Part shown: in pieces, positions 9,471 through 22,931 of the stretch
Layout of the letters: the number at the start of each line of letters is the position of its first letter
How positions within the stretch are numbered: the first letter of the stretch is position 1
Assembly: GCA_963854835.1 (NCBI GenBank)
Contig: OY978527.1
Span: 35,859,040 to 35,923,039 of the forward strand
Origin: Megamerina dolium
Lineage: Eukaryota > Arthropoda > Insecta > Diptera > Megamerinidae
Reading direction: 5' to 3'
DNA: 64,000 nucleotides
Position numbers and translations under genes: made by a program
The notes under the pieces: model-generated
Told to the model about the DNA's origin: nothing
The model's database searches: none
What the model saw: only the letters and a program-made list of their open reading frames with translations

Positions 9471-12073
9471 CTAGGCTTCAAACTTGATTGGTGGAAATAA
9501 ACGAGGCCAATCAACGAACTCATAACCGTAATGAAGAATACCGCTTGTGCTGACACCAATCATGGCTCCCCAGAAGAGTAAAAATAGTAAATTCTCCGTA
9601 TTGAATTCCGAGGGAAAGATGGCCGACATAAAAAGCATAGCCACAGCAAAGAGTAACACTGAAGGGAACTGCAATGAAATTGAATCAATTAGTTTTTAGT
9701 TTCATTTTGTAAAAAAAACATGGACGTACAGTATTATAACGCCAGCCTTTGGCAGATACAAGTGGACATGTTAATAAGCTACCTTCGCCCTCTTTAACAA
9801 TATAGTTACAAAGGAATAGATCGATGCCATCCTGAAAAACACAATAAATTGGCATTTGTTTTCTGATTTCTAAATTGTTGCACTATTCGCATTTTGTACT
9901 AACTTGTCTGAAACCATCGGCAAAGTTATTTAAATAATAACGTGTTAAGGAATTTGCACCATCTTGTAGTAGACCTGCTTTGGTACGCTTGCCGGTTCGT
10001 GTAAAATCAGTTTTTAATGCACCAGTGCCTGAGTATTGTAAGGAAATCATATCGGCATTATCAGCCCAAACCTAATAATCGAGAATAATACATATGTAAG
10101 TTACTTTTATTTATCATCCAATAGCATACAATCTTACCGCTTTGAATACCATTTCAAAACTTGGCGATGCAGATTCTACACGCTGTCCCACTTGAAGTAT
10201 ACCCAACTTTTGTAGTACATTATTTAGCGAACGTTTAGCCAGCATACTCTGAACCACATTAGTACGATCCAAACAATCGATGCAATTTGTACGGAAGACT
10301 CCATCTTGAGCTGTTAGTAATGCTCCATCGTCACGTAAATGAAATACCGAGAATTCATCCTGTTCGTGTGCTAAACGATCAATTAATATATTAAGACGAT
10401 CCCAACGCATTTTTTTGCATTCCGCATGAAAATCGAATGCCTCGTAGCGTATATTAGGATTGTTCAACTGTTGAACGAATGTACGATAAGCATTTTCGAG
10501 AACACCTTCGGCACGTTTTTGATCAACCTAAAAGATATTATAAATACATTATAAATGCTTACGTATGTACTAAGTGATATTACCAAATTCACAACAACTT
10601 GACGACCATAGAGCATAATTTGTGCATCAAAATGCTTCATACATGCTGACAGATGATCCTTGCCCGGTATTAACTCTGGCGTCGGCTTATATCGCAAATT
10701 GGGTAGCTGGCGCCAATAGAAAGGCATACTTCCACGTGTCTAAAGTCATTAAATTATTTATAAACAAATGTAAATATTTGCCTATACATATTTATATAAA
10801 ACACACTTGTACAAAAGATATCCGTTGACCATTATATTCCACAATTTGCTCGGTCTCCACAAAATTAGCCACATGACCCTGATCATTAATGCCACGACAA
10901 TAGAAACGTGTACCAGCACGATGTATGGAACGTCGCGAAATAATTGACCAGAAAAATGTTTGACCATTGATTTGGACTTGATTTATAGATATAACTGTAA
11001 GTATAAATATGAAAATATTATTACACCATTGCAATGAATAGATATTGTGTAAAGCTTACATCCCAAAATCAAAGGCAATTGAAATTTTCGCATCTCAAAG
11101 CAATTAAAATTACGCAGAAGCGCTCCATTCCACACAAACCTTGCATCGGCACGTTCAAATAAGCCATTCTGAAATGTATAATCTTAATTATTTTAAACAA
11201 TAGATAGTACTGAGATTTTACCTTAAGAAAATCTGGTGGCATCGCATGCAATCTCTGCTGTGTATGTGTTAAATCGTACCAGTATGAGAAGTAAAAGTAT
11301 TGCGAGCTAAGCGTTTTACGCAACATTTGCAGATATGTTTCATTTTGTTCACGTTGTTTTTGTGTTAAATGTGTTATGGTTGGAATGTAGGGTATAATAT
11401 CGAAGCCGGCCAAACGCCATATAATCGCGCCATTTAAAATTCCCACATAGAGACGATGCGTCGCTACAATTAGATATTCGCCACCCAGCAAGTGTATTGT
11501 GCCCAAAATGCCACAAACACGCCGCGTTGGCACTTGATTATTGAGTTGATTTGTTTTCGCTGAAAATTAGTAAGAAATTTTAAATTACTTTATACAACAA
11601 AATATAATTTTCATTTATGCAATATACCACGTAGTCCATGCTACAAATATTATATGCCATTCACTTCACCTAACTGAATATACGACCTTTAACCCACACT
11701 CTTCAATAAACTAATTGAATGTATGTAACTTACTTTGAACACGCACCGCATTCGACATACGATCGATTATCAAGATTTCGTCCTTGCCATTTGGTTCCAC
11801 TATGAAACGTTCAGGCGTAATATACCTGCAAACATAAAATTACAATTCGCTATACACACTTCAATGAAATGAAACAAAAACGTATGACCAAAAAATCAAT
11901 CAAAATATTAAGTACAAAGAGTGTGTCAAGGCATCGCACCGTATAATCGTGTATACGATTGTATGTATGTAAATAAGTGTCAACGACAAGTGCATGTAAT
12001 TTACACTACACGTGTATTTTTGCAAAAATACTTACAAATTCATGTCATCATGTATATCCCAACCAGGATTCAT
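9471..12073 (-). CDS. Sac1: Phosphoinositide phosphatase Sac1 (ten coding exons)
   Basis: The coding exons on the minus strand, 5' to 3', are 12073-12036, 11825-11734, 11559-11222, 11168-11060, 10994-10807, 10739-10584, 10527-10138, 10071-9904, 9831-9730 and 9668-9471. Every junction has GT/AG borders and phases agree, giving 1779 nt: 592 residues plus stop, the size I expect for fly Sac1. Sac1 is an ER/Golgi membrane enzyme that dephosphorylates PI4P and other monophosphoinositides, driving lipid exchange at ER contact sites. The SAC domain fills roughly 50-500. The catalytic CX5R(T) motif CIDCLDRT puts Cys at residue 389 and Arg at 395, as in animal Sac1. Two hydrophobic segments near the C terminus (about 528-546 and 556-576) are the membrane anchor. 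The exon-1 start [12 protein letters not shown] is the first in-frame Met. All introns are short (about 50-210 nt) and free of recognisable repeats, unlike the GRXCR gene. Confidence 0.95.
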
Positions 12074-12106
12074 TATTGTAGATGTTGTTGTTCGTGGTTT
12101 CACTGA

Positions 12107-12482
12107 ATTTAATTACTATTTGACAAAATCGTAAAATAGTCCTTATGAGATCTTTTGAATTTACGATTGCACGATACCCTGTTTGTACTCTATTAATTTT
12201 GTAATTTCATTTATTTTCTATTTTACTTTTCTATCTCGAATTTTAGCGCATGTTTTATTTATTTTTACATACGTAAAAACATGAAAAATATCAAAATGCT
12301 CCTTAAGATAGAAATGAGCTTAATGTTGACGTTATTTTACATTGACACTGACAGCTGAGCTGTCAATACAGTCTATACATACAGCGATGACTGGAGAAGA
12401 GACTATTTGTGGGGTCTGATGTTAATTATTTAAATAGGTACATATAACAGCTTTCTGGACGACTGTTTATGAAATATACTGC
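12107..12482. other. Sac1 upstream region
   Basis: This is the 5' flank of Sac1 on the minus strand, ending at a long TA microsatellite. A short perfect inverted motif, GACAGCTGAGCTGTC, occurs near 12350-12364 and could be a palindromic protein-binding site. No TATA box is clear. Confidence 0.4.
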
Positions 12483-12688
<206 letters not shown>

Positions 12689-12752
12689 AGTTTATCAAAA
12701 TATGAAAAAATTTGTAAAAGAGCGACACTAGCGGCGGGTGGACATACTTCAA

Positions 12753-13320
12753 TATTAGTGATGTAACGAACCGAGTAGTTTCTAATCGTTTGTTTATTTT
12801 AAACTTAATTTAAAGTATCGAGTCGTATTTTGTTTTAATTAGAGTTTTCGTGAGTTTCTCTCCCTCAGTACTTATTTTAATCACTGCTATCGCATAATTT
12901 ACAACTCTCGAACTTAATTCAAGTGCAAACATCATCATAGGTTGCGTAGCAATGATAAAATATTATATATGGGCATTTCTCAGAAATCCGATATATGGGA
13001 TTCATATATATTTGATTCATTAATAAACTATCACATAGATAATTCATGTATCAACTGAATTTTTCTCAAACGTAACAAAATGTCTTCTTTACTCTATTAC
13101 TCTTTTGTTACACTTCTCTAACTTTTACTTACATACTTTTACTTTTATTCATTAAATCAGAGAGAACGAAACATTGTAACTGAGCTTATAGCACAGTGGA
13201 ACAACCATTTAGAGCATCAACAAAACCAACTCCAAACGTTAGTATCCTTGCGTGGTAGTATCCTTGGAGGATTTTGCTCCAATCCATCTCAATTCTTTTA
13301 CAGTCGGTTAAAATTTTGGT
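12753..13320. other. Unassigned intergenic DNA
   Basis: AT-rich with no coding frame, transposon end or long repeat recognised. Confidence 0.45.
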
Positions 13321-13321
13321 C

Positions 13322-13346
13322 AAAAACTCAATTATTTTACTTTAAG

Positions 13347-13412
<66 letters not shown>

Positions 13413-13430
13413 CTTAAAGTAAAATAATTG

Positions 13431-13472
<42 letters not shown>

Positions 13473-13507
13473 CAATTATTTATTTTATTTATATATATAT
13501 ATTTTTG

Positions 13508-13580
<73 letters not shown>
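13322..13580. repeat. Nested TA-cored palindromes
   Basis: About 30 bp of unique sequence (from AACTCAATTATTTTAC) at 13324-13354 is repeated inverted at 13405-13434, with (TA)n between. The right arm then acts as the left arm of a second palindrome (AATAATTGAGTT near 13424 against AACTCAATTATT near 13468-13480), again around (TA)n. A partial third GAGTTTATATA unit follows at 13506. Both are perfect or near-perfect hairpins. Confidence 0.8.
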
Positions 13581-13584
<4 letters not shown>

Positions 13585-13587
13585 ACC

Positions 13588-14870
13588 AAACATAATTCTT
13601 TCCTTGCCTTCCTATAGTAAAACTTAATAAGCAACTTTTTGTAGAACATATTAACCTCCTAACTCTCACATTAGTGGGTATTTTTTACCCTCTTTAAAAT
13701 AAATTTCATAGAAGTTTATTTAAAAAGACAGTTAAAATGTTCTACGGAAATTTTAAGCTGAAAATTTTGCAAGGCTAAAAAAACTCCTGTATATTAAAGA
13801 ATAAACGTAAATCGTGTTAATTTTAGACTTTAGTAAAAAATCATGATTTAATATTGTATTAAATCAATTTGTTCGATGGTGTTTTAAAATCATCGTCACT
13901 ATCGCCTCCTTCGTATTGCTCATGGAGCATAACCTTTGATCATCAACACTGAAAAATGAAAATGTTATTATTTTTATGTTTTTTTTTTTGTAAGTCCACG
14001 CACTGTATTCACACAATCACAGCAGTTCAACTGATGGTGCACAGAAGTCAATGGCTCCATCCCAACTTTGTATACATAGCTCCCACTAATAGCCTAGACA
14101 GACGGCAGCCTAATTCCGGATTACCGAGTTAATTCGAATTAACTCGGGCATTAGCTGCAGCTAATCCGCATTAACTCTATGAGTTAATTCTCAAGATAAA
14201 AGAGGATTAGGGCAATTTGCGATGGCAACACTGCTGAAGATTTTCTATTGTGAATTTTCCTCGATCCATTTTACAAAATATTAGGTGTCTTCGCTAACAA
14301 AAAACTTTCAACAATTGTTAACAGTTTCCAACATGAAAAGCGTTGGCGAACAAATAAATCCAGCTGTCAATTACGAACTGTGAATGTCAAATTACAAGTT
14401 TCTGATAGTTTTCAGTTCACGTACTTCTTGTAGATTTTCTCATAACGAGAGTAACAATTGACAGAAATTGATAGTGATAGTAATGCAAGTGATCAGACCT
14501 AATAAAACAGCAATCAGCCGTTTAGTTAATCCGCAATACTGCCGTCTGTTAGGTTAATACTTTATTCGGATTAAGTTCGCCGGTAATCCGGAATTAGGCT
14601 GCCGTCTGTCTAGGCTATAAGCTTTCTTGCGCACTCACTTTAGTCCGTAGGAGTTTTCCACCTTTGGTGGCTAATAGTAAAATTTTCTGCATGAATTTTC
14701 TGTATAACACGTTAACCCTCTAAATGCCTTTTTTAATAAGCGTTTATTAAATTTATTTCAAAGATGGTCAAAAAGACCCATTCAGGTGAGAGTTAAGGGG
14801 TTAAAATGTTCTACAGAAAAATTACTCATTATATTTTACTACAGGTCTGTAAAGGCAGGAATTATATTTA
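13588..14870. repeat. Long inverted repeat enclosing a MITE
   Basis: About 210 bp at 13588-13800 matches, in inverted orientation and with many mismatches, about 230 bp at 14638-14870. Matching landmarks include TGTAGAACAT next to TTAACC, TAACTCTCAC, ATAAATTT and AAAACTCCT. The loop holds about 290 bp of unique DNA plus MITE copy 1 (14091-14616). The pair could be the two ends of a larger non-autonomous element with long terminal inverted repeats, or a foldback. Confidence 0.6.
14091..14616 (+). mobile_element. MITE family A, copy 1 (TA target)
   Basis: A 526-bp element with near-perfect terminal inverted repeats of at least 35 bp (starting GCCTAGACAGACGGCAGCC, then AATTCCGGATTACCG), flanked by TA on both sides. 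The interior has a 20-bp perfect palindrome around GAGTTAATTC. It also has a conserved stretch (about 14270-14430) whose plus-strand translation stays open in this copy and in copy 2. It is non-autonomous; no transposase is encoded. Confidence 0.8.
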
Positions 14871-15410
14871 GTGTAGATTTATATATAATATTATATTTAA
14901 AGTATAATAACTGCAAATTGTGATGAGGTGATGCTAAATTCTCTTGGCGTTAGACTACCACACATGGATATCAGGGTTTAAAGTTGGTTTGGTTGAGGAC
15001 CTAAACACCAACCTTAAAATTGTTCGTCTGTGTAATTTTTCTAATAACACCAACTAAACGCATAGAAGTGGAAGGAGAATAAGAGGAACATTGAATATTT
15101 TTTCAAAATAAATTTAATAATTTTCTACAGCCGTACCCGCAACCAAAAACCACTTGTCATTATTATCAAGAGATAAGCAGCCACAAGTGAATAAAGGTAT
15201 ATGTATATCTTAATCAAGTAGGCCCATAGTAGGCTATTAAAGCTAGATTCGACTTGTTTGACATATTAGCTAGAAACGACTTTTCCCCCATTTTGTAGAG
15301 TGCGCTGCTCACCTGCATTCATAACTTCAAAAGCGGAGTATGATCGAATGAAAGAATCATTGGAGGCACATAAGAGAGAGTCTTCGTATATAAGGTTTTA
15401 TCATGCGTAC
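14871..15410. other. Unassigned intergenic DNA
   Basis: No gene or element with recognisable ends is visible in this stretch. Confidence 0.4.
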
Positions 15411-15775
15411 TGTGTAAAAGATAGAAGCCTATGCTTGACAACATGATTGGATTTTATTGGTGTGTCTTCAGGCCTCGTAAATCTACCATCGACCAGATTT
15501 TTACACCACGCCAAATGCTGGAGAGGAACCCAAGAAAAACAGATCGGCACACATCACCTATTTATTGATTATAAAACCGCTTTCGACAGTCCGGTAATAT
15601 ATTAACTCTACACAAGAATGCCTGAGTTCGGTATTCCTGCGAAGCTCATTCGTCAACAGACAAAGAGTTCCCGCATCTTGGACAGCACATCACTCTTGAT
15701 AACTACACTTTTGAAGTAGTGAAGGATTTTATCTATCTTCAAACCAGCATTTTCAAAGAAAATTTAAACCCATAG
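15411..15775 (+). pseudogene. RTE-like LINE relic
   Basis: Translation pieces FRPRKSTIDQIFTPRQMLERN, HTSPIY.L..RFRQS, then KEFPHLGQHITLDNYTFEVVKDFIYL align in order with the longer element at 53659-56315 (equivalents near 55100-55240 and 55630-55710). The catalytic YADD region between them is deleted. Confidence 0.75.
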
Positions 15776-17205
15776 TTTCAGTCCAAAAAATTGAAGAATT
15801 TCTTTTTAATAATCTCTACATACTGGTTTTTTCGCTATATCGTAGAAATTAAAACTAAAATGATGGTCATTTTTGGTTTCAGTATGTACATTAACATATC
15901 CAACACGATCTTATTGAACATAAGAGGTACATTTGATTAAGCACCATGTAAATTGATGAATATAAATCCAATTTAGTTCAATGTCAAGTGTTAAATTAAT
16001 TAAATGCTTTGTCACCAAAATTAAAATACCATAAAACAATAGTTGAAATCAAAAAAGAGCGTCCACCTAAATAAAAATTAAAAAATATGATTAAATAAGT
16101 AAACAAATACATAAAACATATTGCAGAGCATAATACACATGTTTACGTATGTACGTTTGTATGAAAGTTACAATTCATACACTCAATTAATATTTTGATA
16201 TTTCGTTTTCATGTTTTCATTTCTAATAAATTAAGAAAAATTATAAACATGTATGACAACATGTATGAATTGTTTTCACATTTGTACTGTTGTTAATTAA
16301 CATCGAACTAACAAATAAAAACCAAATCCAAAAAAAAAAAAGCAAATGCTGACGCATTGGCACAAGCCGATCAACAAGTGGCATTTAATTATACCTACCT
16401 CTGTACATAACAACAACTACAACAGCTTAAATATATTTATGTTTTTTTCGAAATATATCACATAGTGCTAATGTCCTTGATTAGGAGAAAAAACCACTAG
16501 TCGTATATGAAAAAATCTAAAATTATAGAAATATAGAAATCGTAGTTATCTATGAAGATGCTTCATTTGCATAAACCACCTGTTATTAATATATACTTAC
16601 GAGTACGTAGATATGTACATATGTATATTAGCGCGGGTTAAATTAGTAAGACCGAAAAATTTTTTTAAATATATATTTAGAATCTGCTAAATAATTTTTT
16701 GACAATGTAATTGGCATGCCCTAATATAGCTTTATTTCTATTTAAACATTTTTTCCTATAAAAAATATTTTATACAATTGCGCAATTTTGAATGATGGCT
16801 AATTTATTGGAAATTTTATTTATTTTATGCTTTGAAAAACAAAGACACGACCGGAAGGCAAATTAAAATAATATATAATAGCTATTTATTTGTTTCTAAA
16901 ATAGTAACTATATTAATTAATATTGGTATAAAGTATGTATATGTATGAGAGGTTATTTTTAAAAGTGATATAAGTCTAGTTTTATTCAAATTGTGTTTAT
17001 GGTATTTAATAAAATATAATGGCTTAAGTTTTCAAATTTCATTTTCTCAATTAAACGATCCACTTTTAAAAACAACAACGATATATGATTTATTGATTTG
17101 TTTTTATTACTTTATTACAAAAGCCAATGAAAGTTTAATGGAAAATGTAAAAAGCCTTGTTCATCAAGTGGACCACGAGAAACCAGATTGAAGTCTGTTA
17201 GAGGA
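15776..17205. other. AT-rich intergenic DNA
   Basis: No gene is recognised. The open frame at 16991-17191 has no domain and lies beside a LINE relic, so it was not called. Confidence 0.45.
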
Positions 17206-17289
17206 TATGAGCCCTACGGCTGATACCTCTGAAGGCCAACCACAAGTGTTACGGGCACTGCGACCATACGATCTCTTATGTGCCCAAGC

Positions 17290-18070
17290 TCATTTACAGC
17301 ACTAGAATCTTCTCTACCTTGTTAATGAAAGATAAAATTGATCTTGTCGAACTTTTGATGATTGACGTTGGTGTTGGAAAACTCAGCTGAAAGTGTTTGA
17401 GGCGAAGCCTGGCCAAGGCTGGGCATTTGCAAAAGATGTGGATCGATGTTTCACCCTTCTCCAGAAAGAGTCTACACTCCGTGTCGAAGGATAATCCCAT
17501 TTTTTGGAGGTGGTACTTTAATCAGTTATGCCTGGTTACTAAGTGTAGATTAAGACTAATTCTGTCAAAAGCTGTATCAAAGCTGATGAGGGTTTTCGCT
17601 TGGTTGAGACCTGTCGAATTTCTCCTTTGTATTTGGTATTTGTCGTGGTAATGTTTTTCTATCATAGCTTAGGCCGATGCCCAACTTATATCGGAGACAG
17701 GTTCTGGGCCTGTTAGTGGAGAAGACGAGCCAGCTTTCGCTAGTTCGTCCACCACTTAATTGCACGTTGTGCCCCGGCACCGGAACATAATGTGACCTTA
17801 TTTTGCATAGAAAGTTTTTGTAGGATAAGAAAAAATTCGATGACTGGTTTGGAAGAGAACTCCCATGAGGAGAGAAGATTTGATGACAGCTTGGCTGTCT
17901 GAGTGAATAGGAATGCGTGCGCCTTTGACCCATTTGCCATGTAAGTGACGTGCACAAAGTTCTATGGCATGTATTTCTGTTTGGAAGACAGTTGGCCACG
18001 AGCCCATTGCCACGGATATGCGAGTATTAGTAAAAGTATTAGGACCGTATATCGTATTGTAAAACAAAAA
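17290..18070 (-). pseudogene. LOA/I-like LINE relic: RNase H and zinc-knuckle tail
   Basis: On the minus strand three frames in order give an RNase H half (VFQTEIHAIELCARHL, then IHSDSQAVIKS), its second half (YVPVPGHNVQ) and a tail with CRLFLEKGETSIHIFCKCPAL. RNase H followed by this Cys/His motif is typical of LOA- and I-type LINEs. Frameshifts near 17800 and 17500 make it non-functional. Confidence 0.7.
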
Positions 18071-18855
18071 TCATAATAAATCATATGTAATATAAAAATT
18101 ATATACAAATGTGTATTTTACAGAAGTATACATAGTGCAGCAAATACATAAGTACTTTGATACTTACTGTTGTTTGCTTATGTGATATTGTTCAACAACT
18201 TAATGCCAAATTAATATAATCTTATTTAATTTAACCACAATTCACTTGATCGAATTACGATCACCGCCGACAGCACCAGACTCTTCCTGCTCTTACGTAA
18301 GTATAACAGAGCATTTCCTATATGGCAATCGTATAAAATTGCACAAATAATACTCGTGTTCTTTAGCGTACGTGCTAACATTTAGGTTAAGATTTGATAG
18401 TTGATATTTAATTTGTTAAATGCAGAGATACTTGTTTCAAAAACTGGACATTAGTTTATTTGCTTGCAGTACTACATATGCCATATTAAAACTAATGATC
18501 AAATCCATTAGATCGAATTAAAATTTACTGTTCCAATGTTGAAATAACTCTGTATATGTATGGATTTTTTTTTTTAATTTCGTAAACAAATACTACAAGC
18601 TTAAATGGATTCATAAATAATTGTTGGTTGTTATTCCTTTTCTTGGCGAAATAAATTTATTTACTAATGTTAATTTCATATGGACATTAAAAAACTAATG
18701 CAGTTCTTTATTTTTAATTAAACATTTTTTAGTATTTGTACAATCTATTGTACAAAGTAAATGTTAATGTTTCCATACATTGAATTCGAAAGCTATTGCA
18801 AATGTTGAAACAAAGCCTTAATGTTGCAATAATGCATATTTTTCCAATGTACTTA
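18071..18855. other. Unassigned intergenic DNA
   Basis: AT-rich; no supported feature. Confidence 0.4.
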
Positions 18856-18857
18856 AT

Positions 18858-19930
18858 ATTCAAATTGGAGTAAAGACGCTATTTATAAATTTCAGAAGAT
18901 TACCTATTGCAATCTCTGAAAATGGGGGCAAGGTCCTCAAAGTAATAATTACATAAAAATTATTTACACATTCTGCATTGTGCAGGGCAGTTGCATAGCA
19001 GATGTGTGACGATTTCGAGCTCTTCCTCCTCTCTGAAGTTTCTAGAGAAATTATACCCATACTACGAGCATGAAGTCCGAGGAGGCAGCGGCCCGTGACC
19101 ACTCCTACAACGGTTAATGTGTATTTTTTCCTGAGGCCAATAAGGTTTTCTGTGCGTTTCTTACTGATTTAGTGGCCCAACAGATGGGAGGATTACTCCA
19201 TCTTCTTTGGAAGGAAGAAAGTGATTTCTCTTTTTCGCTTGATGCTGCTGTTCTACCCTTTCTCTAGAGCTCATCCTATCTGCAGTTTTACTGGACGCCG
19301 GTGTTTTCGGGTATTCGACACAGTAGTATGTTGTACTGCTCTGCCATCTCGACTTCTACCTGAAATACACTACAGTGATCACTGATCAGGCAGGCTAAAC
19401 TCAATGTCCAGATTAAAGAGTTCTGAATTAAGACATCCATCTACTTTTTCATCCAATTTGGAATTGTCTCTAAAAAAGTGGATTTTAATTCGAAGTATGG
19501 CACTTTTTAACAAATGCATATTCTTTAGTTAAGAGTGATTTCAGTACGAAAGTGATTTAAAATGCTAGCATACCCATTGGCTCTTGGGGCCCACTGTTGT
19601 AGGGCATTTGGCCTTAATGTCGAATTGGCTGACATTTGCTTAGCTACTAAATCGATTGGGGTGAAATGTAGGATCATTTCAAGTGCCAACTTGTGTTGTC
19701 TTGAGTGGTCCTATAAAAAGGAAACTACCGCTCTTTGTATATTTTTGAGCGGTTTAAATTGCGAAGATTTGGACAGTGCAGTCAACCAGGACATTACGCC
19801 GTAAAGGAATATCGATCTTATGACTGCCTTGTATAGCCAGCAGATTGATTTCGAACTGAGACCCCATCTTTTCCCTATCGGTCTTTTACGGCTTTACGCT
19901 ATGGTGGCATTTTCAATCCTATGCAAAATA
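18858..19930 (-). pseudogene. LOA/R1-like LINE relic, second copy
   Basis: On the minus strand, 18860-19102 reads TGRCLLGLHARSMGI, then SHICYATALHNAECVN, the degraded Cys/His tail of a LOA/R1-type LINE. Upstream on the same strand, about 19560-19800 reads SGSFLFIGPLKTTQ and FHPNRFSSQANVSQFDIKA in a broken frame. This matches the segment between reverse transcriptase and RNase H in such elements. Many stops. The plus-strand frame at 19562-19804 is its shadow. Confidence 0.55.
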
Positions 19931-19964
19931 TTCTTCTTCCAGTTTAATTCTCGGTCAGAAAATT

Positions 19965-20480
19965 ACTCCTACTATTAATAAGCGAAGAATTCCGGTATCT
20001 TGGACAATATGTCACACTACGCTTTCGAATTAGTAAAGGAAAAGTAACTCTTGCAAACAGGTGTTACTTTGGGCTAAGGAAGCAATTGAGAAGTCGAGCC
20101 ATCTCTCGAAGAATGAATTCTACACTGTACAATTTCCTTTTTATACCAGTTCAGGACAATTTTCAACTCAGATGAGAGGATGCTTAGAGTTTTCGAGAGA
20201 AAAGTCCGTAAAAATGACGAGTGACGAATAAGGTACAACTGTAGTAAAGGGCATCTAAATCCAACGACTGATCTACGTTATATCGAGCAAATGGAAGAAT
20301 ACGCTCTAGCCAAGGGGTGCTATATTCATAACCCGCTGGATATCGGCATAGAAGTGGGGGAGCCTACCTAAGAACAAATACTGGAGAGCCCGCAGGCGTT
20401 TGGAATTTCTAGTATTCTAAACTCGGCCTAGATTTTTTTATTAAATTATTGCGATGTCCACATAAGTGAGTGAATAAATA
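19965..20480 (+). pseudogene. RTE-like LINE 3' relic
   Basis: Pieces EEFRYLGQYVTL, TLANRCYFGLRKQLRSRAISRR and ANGRIRSS match the C-terminal part of the 53659-56315 element. The 3' end, CCACATAAGTGAGTGAAT, is an eroded version of its CCACATAAGTAAGTAAGT tail. Internal deletions are present. Confidence 0.75.
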
Positions 20481-22925
20481 TGCAAGTATGTTAATACTAC
20501 AAAAAGAAATAAACGCATTTTTCACAACTATTGTAGATATTGCTGTTGTTGTTGTCGTCATCATATTGACCTTCACTTCATTTATAAACTGGGACATACA
20601 TTATAACCGATGAACAGCATACCAGACTCAAAACTTTATTCAATAGCAGCACCTACAGCAGCTTAAGCAGAAATGATGTTAAATATATCTGAATGTGTCG
20701 ATAATCATTATTAGCAGGTGTCAAATTGAACAATGCATCACTATGCCACAGTCTGAAACACATGTTTTACATACTTATAATATAAGGAATATTGTAAATA
20801 CCAACAGTGCGATAGGTATATTGTGCTTTTTTTTATAAGCATCTTTGGTTTGATGGGACATGTGTATGCAAACTTCCATGTAGCGGTTAAGACAAAAAAT
20901 TCTTTCAAGAAAAGGTGCAGTTTGTTTGTTTATGCAACAAATGCTGCTACTCATTTTATTTACATATTTTTCTTATTTTTTGTTTTTTCTACAATATAAA
21001 AATATGCACTTACTGAATTCTACATGAGTGAACAAACATGCATATGCACATATTGTATATAGTTACATCCAGGACAGGTATTAAGGTAAGTTGCCTAATT
21101 GACCTTTTGTACTTCCATTCGATTAAAATTTGTGAGTGCTTGGTTTGAATTATTGTATTATGTAATTTGTAGCTATTATATGAATATTTCTAATTTACAT
21201 TATGGAAAACTTATCAAAATAATCTCTTACATTTTAACCATATTGAAGTGTAAATTGATACTTCAGAATTTTAGCAGATATATATATCTTGTGCGACAAT
21301 TTATTACATGTTTTAAATTATATTTTTTATAGCGATTATTTTTTTTAGAAAAAACATGCATGAACTTGTTGATGAGCTTCGAAAAGTGAGATTCAACCCA
21401 CAGTCGAAGGAATAATATAGAATAATGGCGAAAATTAATGTTATCAGGTTTTCGACCTTTTATGTTTTCATTTTGCAACTTGCGATAATGGTAACCTAAT
21501 TTTAAGAAATAGTAACGGTTATCCAACTGAAATATTAATGCAATCTTGTGTTCAATTTCGTCAACAAAAATATACAGACTTTAAATGTTCCTGGATCAGA
21601 TCAACTTATATAGAATAAGCAACTAAAGAATGAAATGAAAAAACGCGGAGTCTATTAATTTGGCTTGTAAACTTAAGTATATATTCTACTATGGAAATAG
21701 CGCCTTTAAGATCTGTATTGCCGGACCTGTACTCATTAAATTAATCTTTTCGCATATGTTGAAAACAATTAAATAAACTTGTTTCTTTTCATCTAATTGT
21801 TTAACCATTATATTGTATATCATTTCATGTTATTGCTGCCTTTTTTTTTCTACCATATTATTATTGTTTCTTTTACATAAGATGTTTACGATTTACATTA
21901 CTATGAAACATTTACAATAAGAAATCAAAAATAAAAATTACAATAAATTTTATATATGCAAGAATTTCAATTGTACAAGAATTTGTTAAAGATACAATAT
22001 ATTGATGCAGCGTAATGATGATTATGTGGTATAACACAAAAATAAATGTGAATATGAATGTCAATTTTTGTTTTGTACATAAGTGAAGGCAATTAGAAAA
22101 ATTATCGCTTATGTCATGTGCGAATCTTAATGTATTTCATAAATAATTATTCGTGAGCGTCAACCTATTGAAATGAAAATACTTTACATTATTCATCGGT
22201 ATTTCGATTATTTTTGATCATGTGCATGTAGCTTTCATGGAACGTTTACGAAGGTGTTTTAGAGCTTCGATTTTTATACAAACTTTTATAAAAAAGGTTA
22301 TCATTCTTCAAAATCGTTTCTGAAACAACAAACCAATGAATTCCAACTGATGTCGATACTCTAATTCGCTCAATAACATGGAGAAATTTTTTTTTAATGT
22401 CTACTTAGCCCGTAAGGCCATTTTTGTTGATATTATTTCAATAAGTCTACGATACTTCTAAATTTCATATTACTATATTACTAATTAGGTAAAGTTTCTA
22501 TACTATACTCTAAAAAAATTGGCTTTTGTTGGTCTTCTACCGCATTATACCAATACAATTAAAATGTTTATTCATATAAATAATTTGAAAAGAGTTTAAA
22601 AATTATTTAAAATTCTAGTTACTATTTTATCATATTAAAATACTATTCCCAAAAGAATATGTACTGTCTTTGTAAAAAAAACCGGATTTAAAAATTCTTC
22701 AATAATTATTTCTTATAAGTGCCATCAACATATGTTATGTACGTCTATAATCATCATAACTGGTTGATATTGAAACAAGTTTCAATCTTCTCTTATATAT
22801 AATAATAATAATCATTAACCAGTAATATGATGGTATCGTCGGATAAATATTCACGATTTATTTGATTAATTCATAATAAATGATTTTATTTGTATATGTA
22901 TATATATATAGGATACACACACACA
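20481..22925. other. AT-rich intergenic DNA
   Basis: About 2.4 kb with no gene, element terminus or tandem array that I can support. Open frames at 21099-21332 and 21263-21526 have no recognisable domain. Confidence 0.45.
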
Positions 22926-22931
22926 CAAATA

